In this document: positions 58,718-64,000 of the stretch, piece after piece
Numbering within the stretch: the first letter of the stretch is position 1
Layout of the letters: every line of letters starts with the position of its first letter
Source of the DNA: Rhizobiaceae bacterium
GTDB taxonomy: Bacteria > Pseudomonadota > Alphaproteobacteria > Rhizobiales > Rhizobiaceae
Reading direction: 5' to 3'
Assembly: GCA_017643495.1 (NCBI GenBank)
Contig: JAEPNK010000002.1
Location: 248,001 to 312,000, forward strand
DNA length: 64,000 nt
The notes under the pieces: model-generated
What the model saw: the letters and a program-made list of their open reading frames with translations, nothing else
The model's database searches: none
Told to the model about the DNA's origin: nothing
Made by a program: the position numbers and the translations under genes

Positions 58718-59026
58718 CTACCCCTTCATCGAACTGACGTCTTCGACAGCAATCGATCCCTTGTTTCGGAAGAACACGACCAGAATTGCAAGACCGATTG
58801 CCGCTTCTGCTGCAGCAACAGTCAAAACAAACAATGCGAACACCTGTCCCATAAGGTCATCGAGATGCTGGGAAAAGGCTACGAAATTGATGTTTACGGC
58901 AAGCAGAATAAGCTCGATCGACATCAGGATGATGAGAATGTTTTTCCGGTTGAGGAATATTCCGATCATCCCGATCGTGAATATCACGGCACTGACGGAA
59001 AGGTAGTGGGAAAGTCCTATTTCCAT
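58718..59026 (-). CDS. nuoK: NADH-quinone oxidoreductase subunit K
   Basis: A 102-residue, three-helix subunit. The segments [20 protein letters not shown] and [20 protein letters not shown] carry the two conserved membrane Glu of the proton channel. It starts one base after nuoJ stops. Confidence 0.97.
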   Translation of the reverse strand: MEIGLSHYLSVSAVIFTIGMIGIFLNRKNILIILMSIELILLAVNINFVAFSQHLDDLMGQVFALFVLTVAAAEAAIGLAILVVFFRNKGSIAVEDVSSMKG

Positions 59027-59027
59027 G

Positions 59028-59642
59028 TCAAAGTCCCTCCCCGCTACGAATTTTCACGTTGCGAATTGCGGTTTTCGGGTCGCGTGCGACCTGCTCATTG
59101 ATATTCTGCCGGCGCACATTGGGTTTGTGATGGAGTGTCAGAACGATCGCCCCGATCATGGCAACCAGCAAGATAATTCCCGCTATCTGGAAAAAGAAAA
59201 TGTAATCCGTGTAAAGAATGTTGCCGAGTGCTTCGATATTCCGGGTTTCGGCAACATCGGGTATCGGCTGCGAGGTAGTGTTTTCTACTGCAGGAGCAAC
59301 AACCCAGCTTCCCACCACTGCCAACAACTCCACAAGCAACACGATGCCGACAAAAAGGCCGATCGGCAAATATTGCAGATAGCCCTGACGCAGTTCCGCG
59401 AAATCAACATCAAGCATCATGACAACAAACAGGAAGAGAACGGCAACCGCACCGACATAGACTACAATCAGCAGTAACCCGAGAAACTCTGCCCCCGCCA
59501 TAATGAAAAGGCCTGCGGCATTCACAAAGGTCAGGATAAGAAACAGAACGGAATGAACCGGGTTGCGGGATGAAATAACCATCAGCGAAGATGCAATTGC
59601 AACGCCGGAAAACAGATAGAAGAAAAGTGCAGAGGCAATCAT
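59028..59642 (-). CDS. nuoJ: NADH-quinone oxidoreductase subunit J
   Basis: A 204-residue, five-helix complex I subunit. [20 protein letters not shown] and [20 protein letters not shown] show the pi-bulge helix region typical of NuoJ. The C-terminus ([10 protein letters not shown]) is polar. It follows nuoI by 9 bases. Confidence 0.96.
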   Translation of the reverse strand: MIASALFFYLFSGVAIASSLMVISSRNPVHSVLFLILTFVNAAGLFIMAGAEFLGLLLIVVYVGAVAVLFLFVVMMLDVDFAELRQGYLQYLPIGLFVGIVLLVELLAVVGSWVVAPAVENTTSQPIPDVAETRNIEALGNILYTDYIFFFQIAGIILLVAMIGAIVLTLHHKPNVRRQNINEQVARDPKTAIRNVKIRSGEGL

Positions 59643-59651
59643 CCGTATGTC

Positions 59652-60143
59652 CTATCTGTAAGGGGCATCAATTTTGAGGTTGCGGGCAATGTCGCGCTCC
59701 CAACGGTCGCCATTGTCGAGCAGCTTGAACTTGTCATAGTAAAGCTCCTCGCGTTTCTCGGTCGCAAACTCAAAATTCGGCCCTTCTACAATCGCATCTA
59801 CCGGACAAGCCTCCTGACAAAAGCCGCAATAAATGCATTTCACCATGTCGATATCGTATCGGACGGTACGTCTTGTACCGTCATTGCCTCGAGGCCCAGC
59901 CTCGATGGTAATGGCTTGTGCAGGGCAAATCGCTTCACACAGCTTGCATGCAATGCAGCGCTCCTCCCCGTTCGGGTAGCGTCTGAGTGCGTGCTCGCCG
60001 CGAAACCGTGGTGATACCGGACCTTTTTCAAAAGGATAGTTGATCGTCGCTTTGGGAGAAACGAGATAACGCATCGCAAGCGCCAAGGCGCTTATGAATT
60101 CCTTCAGCAAAAGAGACTTTGCCGCTTGTGCTATCGTACTCAT
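59652..60143 (-). CDS. nuoI: NADH-quinone oxidoreductase subunit I
   Basis: A 163-residue ferredoxin-like subunit with two [4Fe-4S] sites: [16 protein letters not shown] and [16 protein letters not shown]. It passes electrons toward the terminal cluster N2. The N-terminal amphipathic helix sits at the membrane. It follows nuoH by 37 bases. Confidence 0.97.
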   Translation of the reverse strand: MSTIAQAAKSLLLKEFISALALAMRYLVSPKATINYPFEKGPVSPRFRGEHALRRYPNGEERCIACKLCEAICPAQAITIEAGPRGNDGTRRTVRYDIDMVKCIYCGFCQEACPVDAIVEGPNFEFATEKREELYYDKFKLLDNGDRWERDIARNLKIDAPYR

Positions 60144-60180
60144 GACAAACCTCCGGATACTTGCAGTTCATTGTATTCCA

Positions 60181-61230
60181 TCAGCCAAGCCCCCATCCGG
60201 TGTATTGGATAACGAATGCGGTGGCGAACACCATGAACAGTGACAATGGCAGGAACACCTTCCAGCCAAGACGCATCAACTGGTCATAACGATAACGGGG
60301 CACAACCGCCCTGACCATCGCCATGAAGAAAAAGACAAGCAAGACTTTCAGGAAAAACCAGAACACTCCCGGAACCCAGTTCAGGAACCACACATCCACA
60401 GGAGGCAGCCACCCGCCGAGGAACAGAAGCGTTGTTAATGCGCACATCAGCAGGATGGCAACGAATTCACCCAGGAAGAAGAGCAGAAACAGGGTCGAGG
60501 AGTATTCAACCATATGCCCGGCAACCAGTTCGGATTCAGCTTCCGGAAGATCAAAAGGCGGCCGGTTTGTCTCTGCAATTGCCGAAATGAAGAACACAAT
60601 GAACATTGGAAACAGGGGCAACCAGTGCCAGTCAAGAAACGAACTGGGCAACCCCAGTTGCTCTGTGCCAAGACCGTGTTGTTGGGAAAGGACAATGTCC
60701 GTCAGGTTCAGGGAACCGACACACAGCAGAACCGTAATGATCACAAAACCGATGGAAACCTCATAGGAAACCATTTGCGCAGCAGAGCGCAACGAGGCGA
60801 GGAATGCATATTTCGAGTTTGAGGCCCATCCTCCCATGATGATCCCGTACACTTCCAGGGAGGAAATCGCGAACACGAACAGGATACCAAGATTGAGATT
60901 GGCAATCGCCCAGCCCTCATTGATAGGAATTACCGCCCATGCCGCAAGTGCCAGCACTGCAGAGACCAGCGGCGCAAGGATGAAGACCGCCTTGCTTGAA
61001 CTTGACGGTATGATTGGTTCCTTGAGAACAAACTTCAGGAGATCAGCAAAGGACTGGAGTAGGCCCCAGGGACCAACCACATTCGGGCCCCGGCGCATCT
61101 GCACTGCCGCGAATATTTTTCGGTCCGCATACAGTATGTAAGCAGTGAAGAGCAGCAGCCCCACCAGAAGCAGGAGACTTTGACCAAATATGACGATGGC
61201 CGGCCAAAGGTAGCTGAAAAGTGTTTCCAT
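60181..61230 (-). CDS. nuoH: NADH-quinone oxidoreductase subunit H
   Basis: A 349-residue, eight-helix subunit that forms part of the quinone site. The conserved [39 protein letters not shown] and the Glu-rich loop [19 protein letters not shown] are intact. The ATG at 61230 (METLFSYL) is chosen over an upstream frame extension that overlaps nuoG. Confidence 0.97.
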   Translation of the reverse strand: METLFSYLWPAIVIFGQSLLLLVGLLLFTAYILYADRKIFAAVQMRRGPNVVGPWGLLQSFADLLKFVLKEPIIPSSSSKAVFILAPLVSAVLALAAWAVIPINEGWAIANLNLGILFVFAISSLEVYGIIMGGWASNSKYAFLASLRSAAQMVSYEVSIGFVIITVLLCVGSLNLTDIVLSQQHGLGTEQLGLPSSFLDWHWLPLFPMFIVFFISAIAETNRPPFDLPEAESELVAGHMVEYSSTLFLLFFLGEFVAILLMCALTTLLFLGGWLPPVDVWFLNWVPGVFWFFLKVLLVFFFMAMVRAVVPRYRYDQLMRLGWKVFLPLSLFMVFATAFVIQYTGWGLG

Positions 61231-61243
61231 GATATTCCGCGCC

Positions 61244-63340
61244 CTACTCTGCTGCCTCTCGCATGCCGCCACCTGCCCGAAGCGAGGAGCATTCCGCCAT
61301 GACCCTGGATGCCCGTGCTATCGGGTTGGTCATGTAGAAATCCCTGATCGGGTTTTTGAATGGTGCAGGCCCAAGCTTTCCGGACTTGCCTCCACCCAGC
61401 TGCTTCGACAAAGCCTTCACATCAATATCCGTAGTCGCTGCCATTTCGTCTATTGCTGCAAAATGCGGGAACTCGGAGTAAAGGGCCGTGCGAAGAGCTG
61501 CAAGGTTGTCAAACGGCAGTTTCGCCCCAAGCCGGGCTGACAGCGCACGGAAAATGGCCCAGTCCTCTTTCGCATCTCCTGGAGCAAAAGCGGCCCGGTT
61601 TGCAATCTGGACCCGCCCTTCGGTATTTACATAAGTTGCAGGCTTTTCGGTATAGGCAGAAGCCGGAAGAATTACATCGGCCCTGTGCGCGCCTGCATCG
61701 CCATGGGTCCCGATGTAAACAACGAATCCGTTTACCGAATTCATGTCAATTTCATCCGCACCGTGCAGGAACAGGAGTTCCATGTCTTTCAGCATTGCAG
61801 ATGTTGACTTGCCGCCCTTGCCAGGAACAAACCCAAGATCAAGCCCACCAACGGTCGATGCGTTTGTGTGAAGAATGCTGACGCCATTCCAGTCCTTGGA
61901 AATTGTGCCCGTCTTTTCAGCAAGATCTGCAATTCGCCCCAAAATTGCAGCGCCATCACGCCTGTTCAGTGCACCTTCCCCAACAATGATCAGCGGCCTC
62001 TTCGCACGTTTCAGTTTTGCAACAAACCTGGCCTTGCCGGAAATCAGGTCGGCAATACTCTCTGGACCATTTCCAATATGCTCGTAGTCATATCGCAGAT
62101 CTGCAGCTTCACCGATCAGCCCGACAGGATAGTTCCCCATCTTGAAACGTTTCAGAATGCGGCTGTTGAGAACAGCTGCTTCAAGCCTGGGGTTGGAACC
62201 GATAATCAGCAATGCATCCGAGTCCTCAATTCCTGCAATTGTGGAATTGAACAGATAGCTTTCACGCCCCTTCACCGGATCCAGGGAACTGGCAGGTGCC
62301 CGGCAATCCAGGTTCTCGGAGCCAAGTGAATTGACCAGCTTCTTCAGGGCATACAAATCTTCAACCGAAGACAGTGCTCCCCCGATCGCTCCAATCTTCT
62401 CGGGCTTGGTCGCCTTTACCTTTCGGGCGATTGCAGAAAATGCCTCATCCCAACTGGCCGGAACCAGTTTGCGGTTCTTGCGAACATATGGACGATCAAG
62501 CCGCTGAGAACGCAAGCCGTCCCAGATGAAACGGGACTTGTCGGAAATCCATTCCTCGTTCACCTCTTCGTGGAGGCGGGGCAATATCCGCATTACTTCA
62601 CGTCCACGCGCATCCACACGGATATTGGAGCCTACGGCATCCATCACATCGATCGACTCGGTCTTGCGCAACTCCCAAGGGCGTGCAGTGTCTTGATACG
62701 GGCGCGACGTAAGTGCTCCCACAGGACAAAGATCAATCACATTCCCCTGCAATTCGGACGTCATGGCCGTTTCAAGATATGTGGTGATTTCTGCGTCTTC
62801 CCCTCGCCCAAGCAATCCCAGTTCCGAAATTCCGGCAACTTCCGTCGTAAAGCGCACACAGCGCGTACAATGGATACAGCGGGTCATCTTGGTTCGTACC
62901 AAGGGTCCTATATACTTGTCCTCCACTGCACGCTTGTTTTCAGCAAAACGGTTTTTGTCGACACCATAGGCCATGGCCTGGTCCTGCAAATCACACTCAC
63001 CGCCCTGGTCACATATCGGACAATCCAAAGGATGATTGATAAGCAGAAATTCCATCACCCCTTCTCGTGCTTTTTTCACCATTGGCGATTTGGTCAAGAC
63101 TTCGGGTGGCTCACCATTGGGGCCGGGCCTACAATCGCGAACGCCAAGCGCACAGGATGCCTGGGGCTTGGGCGGCCCGCCTTTTACTTCGACAAGGCAC
63201 ATACGGCAATTGCCGGCAATGGACAGTCTTTCATGGAAGCAGAAACGGGGTATTTCTGCGCCAGCCTCCTCACACGCCTGCAGCAACGTGTAATGATCCG
63301 GCACCTCGACCTCTTTTCCGTCAATGATCAGTTTAGTCAT
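61244..63340 (-). CDS. nuoG: NADH-quinone oxidoreductase subunit G
   Basis: A 698-residue iron-sulfur subunit. The N-terminal [2Fe-2S] domain ([20 protein letters not shown] then NCRMCLVEV), the His-ligated [4Fe-4S] segment [20 protein letters not shown] and a further cluster [19 protein letters not shown] precede a molybdopterin-oxidoreductase-like domain without cofactor. It carries electrons from NuoF. The ATG at 63340 follows AAAAGG; it is the first complete nuo gene in the window. Confidence 0.97.
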   Translation of the reverse strand: MTKLIIDGKEVEVPDHYTLLQACEEAGAEIPRFCFHERLSIAGNCRMCLVEVKGGPPKPQASCALGVRDCRPGPNGEPPEVLTKSPMVKKAREGVMEFLLINHPLDCPICDQGGECDLQDQAMAYGVDKNRFAENKRAVEDKYIGPLVRTKMTRCIHCTRCVRFTTEVAGISELGLLGRGEDAEITTYLETAMTSELQGNVIDLCPVGALTSRPYQDTARPWELRKTESIDVMDAVGSNIRVDARGREVMRILPRLHEEVNEEWISDKSRFIWDGLRSQRLDRPYVRKNRKLVPASWDEAFSAIARKVKATKPEKIGAIGGALSSVEDLYALKKLVNSLGSENLDCRAPASSLDPVKGRESYLFNSTIAGIEDSDALLIIGSNPRLEAAVLNSRILKRFKMGNYPVGLIGEAADLRYDYEHIGNGPESIADLISGKARFVAKLKRAKRPLIIVGEGALNRRDGAAILGRIADLAEKTGTISKDWNGVSILHTNASTVGGLDLGFVPGKGGKSTSAMLKDMELLFLHGADEIDMNSVNGFVVYIGTHGDAGAHRADVILPASAYTEKPATYVNTEGRVQIANRAAFAPGDAKEDWAIFRALSARLGAKLPFDNLAALRTALYSEFPHFAAIDEMAATTDIDVKALSKQLGGGKSGKLGPAPFKNPIRDFYMTNPIARASRVMAECSSLRAGGGMREAAE

Positions 63341-63361
63341 CTGCAAACCTTTTCACGCAAA

Positions 63362-63991
63362 TCAGCGCGGTTCCTTGCCAAACACTCTTGCATATTCGTC
63401 ACGCCCGCCAACAGCCAGCGCTTTTGCCTGGCCAACCCAGTTGTCGCGTTCAATACGCCCTGAAAAATTCAGGTAGTCGTCTATCCAGTCAATTTCCTTT
63501 TGTGCCCAACCCGCTATCTGGTCAAAGTGGTAGATACCCAAACCGTTCAGCACCCCTTCAAGTTTTGGACCGACACCAGCAATGAGTTTCAGGTCGTCGG
63601 GCTTTCCATCACGTGGTGCGGGAATAACATTTTCAAGCAGATTGGAAACCTCGGGCGTGGAAAATTCGTCCTTTTTACGGTTTTTTTTCTTCTTCGGCGG
63701 ACGCACTGCCTTTGCCCCTGCCACATGTTTGGTGAACTTCCTGACCGCCTTGACCGCTTCCTTGTGACGCTTGTTCACCTTTTCGGATTTTTTGCCCGAA
63801 GCACGCATTGCTTCCATCGTACCCAGCATCATGCCGTACCACAGCCATGGTGCACCAACCGACGAACGGGCCATCATCTGCCCCATGTGCATCCAGTAGG
63901 CAGGATTCGCTGCTTTCACCTGCTCACGGGCAAACTCTTCCATATCCGTCGGGAATGATGGAACCGCATTGTCTGAATAAAGGGCATCCAT
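63362..63991 (-). CDS. Helix-hairpin-helix domain protein beside nuoG
   Basis: At least 209 residues. The C-terminal 60 (DDLKLIAGVGPKLEGVLNGL and HFDQIAGWAQKEIDWIDDYL) form a helix-hairpin-helix domain that also occurs at the C-terminus of NuoE and ribosomal protein L21 in rhizobia. The middle is a Lys-rich linker and the N-terminus has a Met/Trp-rich segment (WMHMGQMMARSSVGAPWLWY). It lies between nuoF (beyond the edge) and nuoG, an arrangement seen in Hyphomicrobiales. The start ATG 63991 may be internal, since the frame continues to the window edge. Confidence 0.8.
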   Translation of the reverse strand: MDALYSDNAVPSFPTDMEEFAREQVKAANPAYWMHMGQMMARSSVGAPWLWYGMMLGTMEAMRASGKKSEKVNKRHKEAVKAVRKFTKHVAGAKAVRPPKKKKNRKKDEFSTPEVSNLLENVIPAPRDGKPDDLKLIAGVGPKLEGVLNGLGIYHFDQIAGWAQKEIDWIDDYLNFSGRIERDNWVGQAKALAVGGRDEYARVFGKEPR

Positions 63992-64000
63992 GTGCGGGAA

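Noticed and set aside
1-64000. tRNA or rRNA genes, CRISPR array, insertion sequences
   Set aside because: I looked for T-loop motifs, regularly spaced direct repeats and transposase-like frames and saw none.

Overview
The window is chromosomal DNA of an alphaproteobacterium, most likely of the Hyphomicrobiales (Rhizobiales). The main evidence is the gene order nuoG-H-I-J-K-L-M-N-birA-rnj-mce-DUF1467-proS-lolC-lolD-dnaE. Supporting points are the LexA boxes of the alphaproteobacterial GTTC-N7-GTTC type, the short prolyl-tRNA synthetase, a single LolC/E-type permease, and the helix-hairpin-helix protein beside nuoG. I can name neither genus nor species. There are no rRNA or tRNA genes, no CRISPR array, no insertion sequence and no prophage.

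Layout. 1-5.5 kb: the end of an unidentified gene, recA (minus) with an SOS box, divergent ppk2, three small envelope or secreted proteins, then a TetR regulator. 5.5-6.7 kb: a GT1 glycosyltransferase co-transcribed with the TetR gene. 6.75-7.39 kb: a gene-free, hairpin-rich stretch. 7.4-13.5 kb: a maturation cluster for molybdenum hydroxylases (coxD, coxE, two XdhC-type proteins, a MocA-like fusion) between two hupE-type metal permease genes; the second has a cobalamin riboswitch. 13.9-17.6 kb: a periplasmic binding protein coupled to a DmpA-type peptidase, and two secreted proteins. 17.8-23.3 kb: purB, parE, a DEAD-box helicase and a TfoX-N protein. 23.3-25.1 kb: two VOC proteins and yghU. 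25.1-28.9 kb: coaD, ppiA, ppiB, queA, tgt (minus). 29-36.7 kb: a 45-residue membrane peptide, LysE and MarC transporters, a polysaccharide deacetylase, gyrA, a cation diffusion facilitator and an XRE regulator. 36.8-42.9 kb: a membrane protein, ssb, uvrA with an SOS box, a hemolysin III protein and a DUF985 cupin. 42.9-50.1 kb: dnaE, a 32-residue SOS-controlled membrane peptide, lolD, lolC and proS. 50.3-50.5 kb: a likely small RNA on the plus strand. 50.6-64 kb: the distal half of the complex I operon with birA, rnj, mce and DUF1467.

Functionally the window is mostly housekeeping: DNA repair and topology (recA, uvrA, ssb, gyrA, parE, dnaE), queuosine synthesis, lipoprotein export and respiration. 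The least ordinary items are three. First, the 32-codon gene upstream of dnaE, whose predicted promoter contains a perfect LexA box. Second, the plus-strand RNA candidate between proS and the DUF1467 gene. Third, the palindrome-rich intergenic region at 6.85-7.19 kb. All calls come from reading the sequence; no database search was run.
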